Shown piece by piece: positions 19,880 through 31,375 of a DNA stretch of 64,000 bases. Under the pieces are notes generated by a model. It made no database searches, was not told the DNA's origin, and was given only the letters and a program-made list of their open reading frames with translations. The DNA is from Heterodera schachtii (taxonomy: Eukaryota > Nematoda > Chromadorea > Rhabditida > Heteroderidae). The stretch covers positions 3,752,965 to 3,816,964 of the forward strand of contig SIJG01000004.1 of NCBI GenBank assembly GCA_023374025.1. The letters run 5' to 3'. Numbering within the stretch: position 1 is the stretch's first letter; every line of letters starts with the position of its first letter. The position numbers and the translations under genes were made by a program.

Positions 19880-21883
19880 TCAGAAAATTTGAGATACTTG
19901 TTTCATTACAGAATTTAAATTTAAATAATTAATAACTTATGAGGGCTGTTTATAGTCAATTATTAGATCAAAGTTTTAAAAAAAATTCTATAACAAATTA
20001 AACAAAATTATCCATTTATCTATTATTTAGTATTTTAAATTTCTAAAAATATTAATAAGAAATTTTTTATCTATTTACTAAATAGAGATAAAAAACATTG
20101 GAAGCGAGAGTATGGAAATATTTTATTGAAAATAAATAAATAAGAAAACTTTATACAAAAAATGAACAAAAAATATTAATATATAATATATTTGATCTGC
20201 TAAATATTCCAAAAAACTTAAATTGTTTAGTATGAATTGGATTTAGATCTTTGCAAAAAATGGACCTTACAACCGAGACGTAAACGGCAACCACAACACC
20301 TTGCAAGGCAAGCGCTTCACACTCAAGTTGCGTAGTTATTCTGCACGTGGAATGCACATTTTAAAGACGTCAATAACATCAATTTCGAGAGAATGGATTA
20401 AATTAAACCATTTATTTAAATAAATGAAAAATATTCCGAATGGAAAAAGTTAATATGTATTAATAAATTTTCAATAAATAGGAGATAATAACAAATTAAA
20501 TACAAAATACAAAATTATTTCTTAAAAAGAAAATTAAAAAATCTATGGTAACAATTATTATTCTATTATTCAAATAACCAAAAGAATTTGCAAATGGACA
20601 AATTATTTGTTCAAGAAGGAACTTTTTTAACATAAATTATAAAATATAAAATATTTTTTAAAAGACTAAGAAATGCCTCAAGAAACAATAGAATTGAATG
20701 TGTTAAAACATATATAAAATAATATTATTAAGAATTTTAAAAATGATTAAGAAAGGAATCGAAAGAAAGGCCGAACAACTGACAACAACAGCGATTTTGC
20801 TAATTGCTTATTATTATAAAAAATAATAAAAACCACAATAAAATAATTTTTTAATCGAAAAATCATAAATTTCTGAATTAAAAATTAACTCAGATTAGGA
20901 TAATTTATTGTCGCGACTGAACGTCAGCCGCGAATGTCCGTCGAGCGGACAAATGGGAGGACGGGGAGGAATGAACGAAGTTGCGAACGAGGAGTGATTG
21001 ATGGATGAAATGACGAAAAAAGTACCAGTAAACAACTGAAGCATGGATAAAAGAGCTGCAGTTAATGACTGATACCAAAAAATTAAATTAAAAAGGTAAA
21101 TGAATTGAATAAATCAAATGAAAAGATGTAAAATAAAAAGTAAATAAATAAATCAATAAAAAAACATTAATTTAACATTTGTCTTTATCAAAACACCAAA
21201 ATATGAATAAAACGTAAATAACTGAAGCGCTAGAAAAGCTAGACTCGAACGCGAGAAAATAGTACATCATTTACATATTCTAATTAAAGAAAAAAATTGA
21301 AGAAAATTATATCCGAGAATTACTCAAACTAACGGTTTTGCACTTTTATCGATTAGAATTCTAATTTGAATAAAGTAACCACAATTTTATTGACAAAAGA
21401 AAAAAATAAAACAAATGTGATCAGCAGCCGATCATTGCCAGTGTTGCACCAATCACAACTCAACAGACAAAAGACTAAATTTCGAACAATAAAAAAATAG
21501 GATTTAAAAACTGACCAACGATATATAAATTTAGTTAATTAAAATCTTTAATATTTGCATATTCATTTAAAAAATCATTGTTAAAGAATTAGTAAAGCAA
21601 AAAATTAAAAAAAATTGATGTAACAAAAGCTTTTGGTTGGCAAAAAAACACTGTTCGACACGAACACAAGGGTATGCTAATATAAATTTATTCTAGTAAT
21701 AAATTTAATTTAGTTTACAAATAGAAAAAAATGATTGAAGCAGCATGTTTGTTAGATTTCACTAAAAGCCAAAGATTATCATTTATAGAAAACTAAATAT
21801 ATTTAATAATTTTTTTAGGAAATTCAATAAATAATTAATACAAAATCATTCAATATAATAAGAACAATCATCTTTAAAAATAA
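19880..21883. other. AT-rich flank with A-rich + strand, possible small exon remnants
   Basis: This DNA is AT-rich like the rest of the window but A exceeds T on the + strand, opposite to the neighbours, as expected if it is inverted. Two patches have higher GC. One at about 20260-20370 gives, on the minus strand, a frame with LRNLSVKRLPCKVLWLPF. The other, at about 20905-21000, is up to about 55% GC. Neither has enough structure for a gene call. Confidence 0.45.
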
Positions 21884-22296
21884 AGTAAGAGATGAACTAG
21901 AGCATAATATTAAATTATTAATAACATAAAGATACATTCATGAAATTTTTAATATAAAATTTAGTAACAGAGTTCATTAAAGTTTAATTCTAAATTTAAT
22001 AAGTTTTCAGACAGCTATAATTGCATGATTTTTTTATCGTAAATTAATGAAAAACTGGCAAAGTGTAATTATTCACCGTGAAATAAAAAATATAAAGAAA
22101 ATAATTGATATTAAGGTGAAATATTTTTACAAAGAAATAAATTAAATACTTACTGTATGAAATCTTTTTTCAATTAAAATTAACAAGTGACAATTATTAA
22201 TGCATAGGACGATTTAAACAAATATTTTAAGTAATATATTGGATTTATAAAAGTGAACAGCGACAAAATGATGAGAAAAGTAAAGAAATAAAAATT
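21884..22296 (-). repeat. Right arm of the long host-DNA inverted repeat (partner 10419-10752)
   Basis: Reverse-complement match to 10419-10752, carrying about 75-80 extra bases at about 22115-22195. It abuts the next inverted repeat at about 22296, where two segments that are separate elsewhere have become joined. Confidence 0.85.
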
Positions 22297-22775
22297 ATAA
22301 AAATGGGATAAGTAATAGATTTTAAAAAACAAATTAATAAACTATATGCAAAGGGTCAAACCAGCAAAAAAATGGAATAAATAAAAATAATTTAAAAAAT
22401 ATTAAATATTAAATTATAAATAAAAATAAACAATTTTTATTTAAAGGACAAAACCGAAAAGCATGCGCGTAAGGCAAAAATGACGAAAGAGGGCCTGCTT
22501 AAAAATAAAAATATAATTAAATTTAATTTATAAAATATATTTTAAATTTGAAGGCCCAATGTGCGTTCCTGCGTACACAGCATTTTGTGCAAGTTTTATA
22601 AATCGTTAGCTTCTCAAGAACAACTGTGAGTGATCGCAATTTCAAACATAAAGGATGCTTAATTGAGAAAAAATTTAAGGGAAGACGACCTGAAATAGGG
22701 AAACCTAATATTTCACATATTCAAATTGGATTTAAACATAAAAATATATAAAAAATTCAAAAATATTTTGAATAA
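22297..22775 (-). repeat. Inverted repeat arm (partner 23857-24328)
   Basis: Reverse-complement copy of 23857-24328 with only scattered differences, for example one base in the segment next to GGACAAAACCG. The arms are about 475 bp and separated by about 1.08 kb. The pair could form a large hairpin. Confidence 0.88.
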
Positions 22776-23856
22776 AATATTTAGAGATTAAAGAATACAA
22801 TTTTTTCACGTTTATTTTTTATTATTTATTTATTATTGTTTTTTCTTATTTTTAATATATTATTTATATTCATTAACAATGTTTCCAAGTCCAGAAAAAC
22901 TTTTTACATTTTTACTTTCATTTAACTAATTATTTTATTTAATTTTAATCAATTTAAAAATAATTTAAATTTATGTGCAAAGTATTGTGCTTAAAGTTTG
23001 AATTTTTAAAATTAAAAATTTTCAAAATGAATTATATATAATTCAAATCAATAATTTTATTCTTATAATTTATATTTTTAATTTTCAATTATTCTTATAG
23101 TCACTTATTTTTATGTTCGTAGTCTGTTATATTAAATGATTAGATCAAGTAGTTTAATTTATTTTTAAATAATACTGCAAATTAATTCAATTATTAACAC
23201 TTTTTTTGGCTATATATTTCATTTTAATAAATTATTTGATTAAATACTTTTATAAACTTTTTTTAAATTGAAATAATGTTTTACAATTTAAATGGATAAG
23301 TTTTTTTGAATAAAAGTGCTCATCAATAGAGACACTAATGACAACTTATGCCTGTTTAGCTCATTAATTAACTTTTTTTATAGATATTAATTTATAACTT
23401 AGACAAAGATAATATTTTTAATTAAACTTATTTCAGAAAGTTTTCTATTAACGAATATTTATTAATTATGTATTCAGATTCATATAAGTTTCTTTTTGTT
23501 CTATAAAATAGTACAGTTCCTCATTTTTGATCATTTTTATTTAAGCATTTTAACTTTGATTTTCACTTTTATTTATGTTTCATTCTGATTCTAAATATTA
23601 ATTTTGCGGAATAATTTTAATTCTCTTATATCTTTTTTTGATTTTAAAAAGATAAAATTTATAAATTAATTATTATTTTTTATTCCCAACATAACAAAAA
23701 ATTTATTTGGTTAATTAATTTTTATTTGTTTTAGACTATAACTATTTCGTGAATAATAAATATTCAATATCAAGCACCTTAATAACAAAATAATCTCATT
23801 TTTTTGTTGGGGCTGAGTCCAACTCTTTGCTTTATTTAATTATTTAAATTTATTTC
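22776..23856. other. Spacer of the 475-bp inverted repeat, AT-rich
   Basis: No gene, transposon end or RNA gene is visible. The sequence returns to the T-rich + strand bias found in most of the window, so the composition switch lies at about 22.78-22.80 kb, the inner edge of the left arm. Confidence 0.55.
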
Positions 23857-24328
23857 AAAATATTTTTGAATTTTTTATGTATTTTTATGTTTAAATCCAA
23901 TTTGAATATGTGAAATATTAGGTTTCCCTATTTCAGGTCGTCTTCCCTTAAATTTTTTCTCAATTAAGCATCCTTTATGTTTGAAATTGCGATCACTCAC
24001 AGTTGTTCTTGAGAAGCTAACGATTTATAAAACTTGCACAAAATGCTGTGTACGCAGGAACGCACATTGGGCCTTCAAATTTAAAATATATTTTATAAAT
24101 TAAATTTAATTATATTTTTATTTTTAAGCAGGCCCTCTTTCGTCATTTTTGCCTTACGCGCATGCTTTTCGGTTTTGTCCTTTAAATATAAATTGTTTAT
24201 TTTTATTTATAATTTAATATTTAATATTTTTTAAATTATTTTTATTTATTCCATTTTTTTGCTGGTTTGACCCTTTGCATATAGTTTATTAATTTGTTTT
24301 TTAAAATCTATTACTTATCCCATTTTTA
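23857..24328 (+). repeat. Inverted repeat arm (partner 22297-22775)
   Basis: Contains the same moderately GC-rich core as its partner (CAGGTCGTCTTCCC, GTACGCAGGAACGCACATTG, CTTACGCGCATGC). The repeated core may include a piece of former coding sequence, but no frame is convincing. Confidence 0.88.
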
Positions 24329-24666
24329 GATAATTTTGTTTGACACAGTGCCTGTAAATTATTTTATATTTAAATTTAATTTTATTATTATCCTATTTTT
24401 ATGAGATGAATCGTTGAGCATGTGTCTGTAATTTATTTATAAATGTATTTTTTAATAATTATTATTTAATTTTTCATTTTTGGTTAATTATTATTTTCTT
24501 TTATTTTTTCCTATTTTCATTTTTGTAGTCTTGAAGGTGTTTTTTTTAATATTATTTCACTATTTTAATTGAATATTTATGAAATAAATTTTTTTTTATA
24601 GAGAAATTTGGTCTTTTTTTGGGCAAAGTTTGCTAAGAAACAGATCAAAATTTTCAAAATTTCCCC

Positions 24667-24688
24667 GGCGGCGCCTATCGGCACCGCC
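24667..24688 (+). repeat. GC-hairpin module, copy 1
   Basis: Arms GGCGGCGCC and GGCACCGCC around a TATC loop form a 9-bp stem with one mismatch. The preceding AT-rich context (ATCAAAATTTTCAAAATTT) is also shared with other copies. Other copies: 25179, 25311 (degenerate), 41493, 41677 (reverse), 49724 and 53159 (reverse). Confidence 0.85.
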
Positions 24689-25178
24689 GGCCCTCTCCCA
24701 TATTCCTGAAACTTTTTTTAACAAAGCCAACCAACTACATAATTGCACGAAATACAAATAAAAAGCAAAGTTTCAAGTATGAGCCCATTTAAATAAAAAA
24801 ATTCATTAAGTTTTTAAAAAAAATTTGCTCGAAATAAAGTTATTTTGGGTAAAATCAGTTAATAAATCACATTTTCTAAAAGTTTCCACTAAAACCCATT
24901 TTTCTTAAAAATTGAGTAAATATGTCTCACAAAACCATTTATAAAAGGTCGGAATCAATTTAGAAGGTCCACAATTATGCGAAAAATGTAAATTATGGGC
25001 GCGCTTGCCAATGGACTACCCGATTTTTTAAACTTGAAATATGCAAGCGCACCTATAATTTGCATTTTTCATCGTTTTTTGACTTTTAGACTAATTAAAA
25101 TTGTAAAATTTGCTAATTTTAGGGATAAATCTGTTAACAATGTTAACAAATTGCACTCAAATTTTTAATTTTACCCCC

Positions 25179-25200
25179 GGCGGCGCCTATCGGCACCTCC
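25179..25200 (+). repeat. GC-hairpin module, copy 2
   Basis: GGCGGCGCC-loop-GGCACCTCC, preceded by the shared ACTCAAAT-type flank. A degenerate third copy (ATGGCGTCTATCGGCGC) follows at 25311-25332. Confidence 0.8.
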
Positions 25201-25419
25201 TGCCCCCCCAAATTTATTATTTCATAAAAAATTGACTCAAATTCGCAAAATTTGGTCATTTTTTGGACAAATCGTTGCACAAATAAGACTCAAATTTTCA
25301 AAAATTTTTTGCGATGGCGTCTATCGGCGCTTATAAACCCCCCTTTTCCCAAAAAAAAATTTTTGGAAAATTATACCACAAAAAAAAAGTTTAAAAAAAT
25401 TCGCCGCCAAAAAAAATTT

Positions 25420-25555
25420 TCTTAAAATTCACGGTCACGGTCACGAAAACCGTGAATTTCACGGCTTTTTTGGATCACGGTCACGGTTCACGGGGTCAAT
25501 TCACGGTCACGGTCACGATTCACGGTTCACGGGTTTTTTCAGTCACGGCACACCT
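25420..25555 (+). repeat. TCACGG-rich minisatellite
   Basis: Repeated TCACGG/TTCACGG hexamer- and heptamer-type units, including inverted CCGTGAA units near 25448, make a short GC-richer array able to fold on itself. No coding capacity. Confidence 0.75.
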
Positions 25556-26567
25556 CTATTATTTATCACACTTTTTGGATCATTTTGATTGACACATTGC
25601 CTGTAAATAATTTTCTTTTTAATTTATTTTTTTTATTAATCCTACTTTTAGGGGCTGAATCGTTGATCCTTTGTCTGTATTTATTTATAAATTTATTATT
25701 AATTACATTTTGATTTATAAGACATCAAATAGAAAAAAAATTATTTTTTCTTATGTTATGATCAGTTTATGTTTCTATTTTTGTAAAGTCTACAATTTAT
25801 TATTTTGTTTTGACCGAAATTTAAAATAAATTTTTGTATTATAATTTAAACTTTTCCTTATGCGATAAATTTCAAATTGATTTTTTTGTTTTTGTGAAAA
25901 TTATATTAAAAGAAAATAATATGAAATCAACGGGCCATGGCTGATCTTCCATGATAAAAAAGTATTATTTATTTATTGTTTGAATCATATTTTTAAAATA
26001 TTTTTTTATATTAAAAAAAGATAAACTCCATCCTCACGTTGCATAGTCCTCTTAAATTTCTGATTTTAAATTATGTTTAACTATTGAAAATAAATTGGTT
26101 ATTTTTTCCTATTTTTTCGTGTCTTCATAATTTGATTATATTTTATTATTTCTATAGTAAATACCTAATAATATATTTTTGTATAATTTTTGAAACTCCT
26201 GTCAAATTGATCGTAATTCGTTTAAATAAATTGTTATTTATTTATCAAAAAATGTTATTTATTTTTTTAACTCCATTATGTCTATAGGAAGTAGCAATAT
26301 TCTAACAACACAGCATAATATTTTCTTTTTCATAGTTTTTTCTTCTAACTGCATATGGCATTGTTTTATTTTTATTGTTTTATGCATTAATCTGAGGAAA
26401 AACTCGATGTGCTGTAGAATCCATCCATTTTGAATTTCTGGGTTTTGTCTTATGCACAATTTAATGTTTTTAGTTTTATTTATTTTTATATCAATATCAT
26501 ATATGAATTTAGTAATGTGCGTAATTTTTTATCTTATTCAGTGTTTAAATTGATTCAAAGGTTATTA

Positions 26568-26640
26568 AGCATCTATATAATTGTAAAATTTAATAAAATT
26601 ATTTAAGCATCTATATAATCGTAAAATTTAATAAAAAATA
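26568..26640 (+). repeat. Short tandem duplication, about 37 bp unit
   Basis: Two adjacent copies of a unit containing AAGCATCTATATAAT.GTAAAATTTAATAAAA. Surrounding sequence (25.8-28.0 kb) is AT-rich with no gene seen. A small GC-richer patch at about 27020-27070 begins with the palindrome-like TACCGTAAATGCGGTA and may be a transposon end. Confidence 0.7.
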
Positions 26641-28018
26641 TATTATTACAAATACCACTTTATAATTATTTATTAATTGTTATTAACTTCGATTTTTACA
26701 AACTCTCATGAGAATAATAAGCGTCATTGATCCTATCGTTCATTTCTTCCAATGCTCGAATTAAATATTCAAATATAAAAAAATTATTTGTTTATATTTT
26801 TTCATCTTTATTAAATTAAATTTTTTTGTTTTTCATTATTGCAGTTTTTATTTTTATTTTTTTTTACTTAAATTGGGGAAATATCTTATTGTTAGGGATG
26901 ACATTTAAAGTTATTAAAAACTGCCAAAAAAGTTTCTTCCAAAAACAAAATTTTATAAAATATTCAAAAAAAGTTTTAGGGTTCTATTCATCCTTCTGAA
27001 TATAATTTTTTATAATTACCGTAAATGCGGTATTTGAAGGCCCCCCTTGGTAGAAGGCCCCCTCCTGGTTCTAGATGCAAAATTTCTATGTGATGATAAT
27101 GTGCGTTTTTAGAATATTTCCGCTCATTTTAAGAATATTTCCGATAAACTCATTATCGATTTTTATATTATAACTTCTGATTTTCCATTAATTATAATTT
27201 GCTTTAACATTATTAAATCTATTTCATTTGAAATTTTTCATAATTTTGTTTCTTTTTTTGTATGTATCTTCAAGCAATAATCATAATTATATATGGATGA
27301 GAGTTTTATTAGAATAATTTGAATATAAACAAAATTAAATTTTGAATAATTAAAATTCGCCGAAAGTTCTTTCGGAAGTATTTTATAATGTAGATTATTA
27401 TTTTATTAAGAAAGATAAGCCATAACTTTCCAAAAATTGAGAAGCCCCATTCTAATTGTAAGCCATTATTTGTAACTGTTATTATGTGTTTAATAATTAA
27501 AATAATTATTGGGAATTGTGAAGGAAATTATTTGAATTTAATTTTGTTTTTCTTTTCAAATTTTCATTGTAGTTTTTCAATTTAACTTATTTATTCATGT
27601 TCATTAATTTTTGCAATATGTAGTTTAATATAAGAAGGGATACTAATTAAGATTATTTTTGGCCCTTTTATATCAGATTAAGTTTAATGAAGATACTATA
27701 AATTGTTTCTCATTTACTTTTGTATTTTACATTCTTTACATAGATAGTTTTCTTTGAATTCCAATTTAAATCAATTATTTCTTTTTTCTTTTATGTTAAA
27801 TTAATAAAATTTTGTACTGCAAAAAAATAAATTATAATAAAATGTTTCATGTATATTTAATTTTTACTTTTATTCGATTTTATAAATATTTTTTCATTTT
27901 ACTTTTTAGTTTTTATTTTCCGAACTCCTGGCTTTAATTCTCTCGCATTTTTGCAAATGAGGAATGTTTCTAGCACCTTGGCTCAGATATTTTTTATTTT
28001 TGAAAAACTAATATAGAT

Positions 28019-28243
28019 TTATTTAAATTTATAATTCCTTTTACTACCGATTAATTCTTTTTTATAAGTTTCAATTCTTGCTTTTAATTGATGTAACACC
28101 TTTATTAATCTTTCACGTGCCAAGTTTGGGTTTTTAATGTAATATGTGATGAAGTGACCTATTATTTCTTCCTGACAAATTTTTGTAGAGTAATATTTTT
28201 GCAATTTATTTGATAATTTCGGTGTGAATTTTATTAAATTCAC
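28019..28243 (-). CDS. Small hypothetical ORF, 74 codons
   Basis: The minus-strand frame encodes a lysine-rich, probably helical peptide with sections such as EEIIGHFITYYIKNPN and RERLIKVLHQLKARIETYKK. This is unlike the F/L/N-rich translations expected from the surrounding T-rich DNA. It opens with GTG directly after a TAA, so it would have to be an exon rather than a complete gene. I do not recognise it, and I see no signal peptide or membrane segment. Neighbouring sequence gives no further exon. Treat as a possible terminal exon or gene relic. Confidence 0.3.
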   Translation of the reverse strand: MNLIKFTPKLSNKLQKYYSTKICQEEIIGHFITYYIKNPNLARERLIKVLHQLKARIETYKKELIGSKRNYKFK

Positions 28244-28249
28244 TTTTTA

Positions 28250-31200
28250 ATTTTTTATCAATTATAAGATGAATGAGGCAAAATTTGTATTATTATTACA
28301 TCAAAATAAGAGTGCCGAGAGAAACCGCAGTTTTGCATCAAAGAATGTAAGAATTTAATAAAACATTAATAATAAATTTCAAAAAATTTATATTTTGTTT
28401 TCTTATGCTCATTTTCAATTGACAAGGATATTTTCAAATTTCCAATAAAGATTCAACTTAAAATTAAATTATTATGTAATAATAGATTTGACCTAATATT
28501 TTACGCCGCTTAAAACGAGTGCCATTGGTTCAACCCTTTGATACTTTTGGCCCTATATCCTGCACATGCTCTGAATATGTTAAGCAAAAATAAGGAATGG
28601 AAAACTCAAATAAGTGCCGGTCTGGCGCACCATTCTCTAATCCTTTCGTTTTTTATTGTGTAGTTTTTTATTTTGTTTTTATTTATTAAACATGTAATTT
28701 CACCAAAATTCTCTTTTATTTTACATTTATTTTATAATTTCGTTTTTTGGATATATATTGTTTGATATTTCATTTTTATTTTTAGTTATTATGTTAAAAT
28801 ATTTAAACAAATAAATTATTCAAGACTTTTTCAATATTTTATAAATTTGAATTATTTGAAAATTTTTAGTTTTAATATGTATCAAAAAAAAGAATATAAA
28901 CGCCATATTACTTTGTTAAACTACCTTATTTATTCTTTTTTTTAAGATGATGTCCTGTTTAATATTTCCAATGATTTTATTATTTTATTATCCATTAATT
29001 TTATCGCCGGTCCCCCGCCGGCGGGAGTGTGTCTCCGGTTTTTTCTTGTCTTCGTCAGTTTTGCGACACTCCCCGCTGGGGAAGATGACCAATTCGGCAA
29101 ATATTTTCGCATAGTTAATATGTGAATTATGTTTAATGTTGTTTTTTAATTACTGAGTATTATCTTGTTTTAAAAAGTTATCAAAGCAACATAAAATAAT
29201 ATTATTTTATTTTAAATGTTAGAATTTATATTAAACTTAAATTTAGATTTTATATTAATTAATTATTGTCATATTCATTAATAGCTAAATAACTTAAAAT
29301 TATTTTTAATATTTGAATCAATCTGAAATTATGCTAAGTTTTCATCATCACTAATTTGATATATATTTTGAATTTTATCTTTTCATTTGATTATTTAGGT
29401 GGCTTAAGAAATATTGAAAATCATGATTCCCCATTAAAATTGGATTTTCCGTATTATTAAATTTTGTTATTTTTTGTTTTTTATATTTTAAAATTAGTTT
29501 TTCGTTTTTTCCACAGTTCAAGCTTATCACACGCGTGGTATTCGTTTCAATTTTTTAATATTTTCAAAATTACTTTTCATATGAATATATGTATATGTAT
29601 CTCAAATTAATTTTTTCTTATTATCCTTTAATTTATCATTTAATAACGATTCATTTAAAAATCTTTTAAGAAAAAAATTTAAGTTTGTATAAATGCTTTT
29701 ATTATCGGTTTTATAATTTTTAGATAGATGAAATTGTAGCTAATCTCTTTATGTATTTAATTTTCATTTCTGTCACTTTTTTTTGTCTACATTGAAAACT
29801 AAATTATAGTAGGTTTTCAGTTTTTCACATATTTTTTTAAGGACTGAAATTTCAATTTTTTTCTTTGCGTTTAAAAATATCTTTTAATTTCCATTAATTT
29901 TAACAAATATATTTATTTATTTACTTTAATATTTTTAATTTCTATTTATCTATTTTGTTCTTTGCCCTGAATTCTAGATTCACTTTTTTAAACAAGTTTG
30001 TTTTTTTGGTATTCAATAAAATAAAATAAAATTAATTTTTCTACCCATTTCATTATTTGAACCAAATATCCAATGTTCTGTCTTACTCGTCTCAGTTTTT
30101 GTTTTAATCATGTTATATGCGTTCATTCAATTTACTAAAAAGGCGGTTGCAATTTATTTTATTATATTTTAATATTTCATGAATAATTTTTTGATTTAAT
30201 TACAAAATTCACAAAAAACAAAGTCAGCAGTCAATTATGACGGTTAATTAAATTTATTACATAAACAAATCATATTTGTTCTTTGAGATGTTTTGACAGA
30301 AAAAAACATTCAAAATTAAATATTATTATTTTTAATAGTAAAAGTTGAAGTACATTTTTTGAAAATTAACATAAATTTATAATCGATTCCCTTTTTATTC
30401 GCACAGATTCTGTATAATAAGTATGTTAAAAAACCTTGATGTTCATATTGCTTATTTTGAAGAGTTTGGTTCTCAAAAAGCAAAACTTATAATTAAGAAT
30501 AATGAATTAATTATAAAATAATTGTTTTTTAATTTGTTTTTAGAAGAAATTAACATAATGTCAATGACATAATTATAATATATTTTTATTCAGATTAATT
30601 TTGTATATTTATTATCAAATGCATGTATTTTTAGCAAAATTCTTTATATCTTTTTAATTTTGACCGAATAAGTCATAACATTAAAATAGCTAATATTTAT
30701 TTCGTAGTAACTTTTTAATATCTTTTTTTACGTTGAATTTTCCTGATTAAAAATTTTTTGTGCTATTATCTATTTTTATATTAATTATTTTTAAGAACCT
30801 TTGCGTTAATCATCCTAGACTTTTAGTTCTTTTTGATGAAGTACTGTAGATTTCAAATTTATTAGCTTTTATTTTTGGCATACTTCATTAATTAATTTCA
30901 AATTAATTTAATTTTTTACTTAAAACAATGAAGCTCAATTTTTCCTTTTATTGTTGTCAGAGCAAATGAAAACATTGAAATTTCTATTTAATTTTTTAAA
31001 TCTTAACTTTTATTATTATTATGTTTAACTGTATTTCAAAGATTTTAAATTTTCTTGAAGTATGATTTTATACGCGTTTGTTTGTTTTTTATCTAAATCG
31101 TCATGCAACTCGGCATGTTGTTTTTTCCAACATCTTTTGAATTTGAGGGCTGTTGGTTCAAGGGAATTCGGCCTGGATTGTCTCCGGCTGTGGTGCCTTC

Positions 31201-31375
31201 AAAATAATTTTAGTACCCATTGGTATATTTCTATAATTTATAAATTTAGATTTTTTTGTAGTAATAACTGACGTCTTTTAATTCAACTAAATTAATTTAT
31301 TACAAAATAGCTGATCAATTTAAGCAACCCTTTCTTTAATCTTTGTTTAAAATCATTGTTGAAGTATTTAAAAAT
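28250..31375. other. AT-rich stretch with small GC-rich patches
   Basis: Mostly non-coding. Patches of higher GC occur at about 28500-28650 and 31140-31200. At 29003-29095 there is a palindromic island with CCCGCCGGCGGG and CCCCGCTGGGG. On the minus strand 31100-31200 contains a short frame (EGTTAGDNPGRIPLNQQPSN) that might be an exon relic. No firm gene call. Confidence 0.45.

Larger units (their letters stand above)
24345..25810. repeat. Local duplication flanking a GC-hairpin repeat block
   Basis: The blocks 'GACACAGTGCCTGTAAAT' (24350) and 'GACACATTGCCTGTAAAT' (25582), each followed by related sequence with GAATCGTTGA, are diverged direct copies. Between them (about 24600-25555) lie three GC-hairpin modules at 24667, 25179 and 25311 and a TCACGG-rich minisatellite. 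The middle may be an insertion. The right edge GGCACACCTCTA could be a hAT-type end, but no matching left end was found. Confidence 0.5.

Noticed and set aside
26990..27070. TACCGTAAATGCGGTA as a mariner/Tigger terminus
   Set aside because: Only one end is visible, with no matching inverted repeat or TA duplication found.
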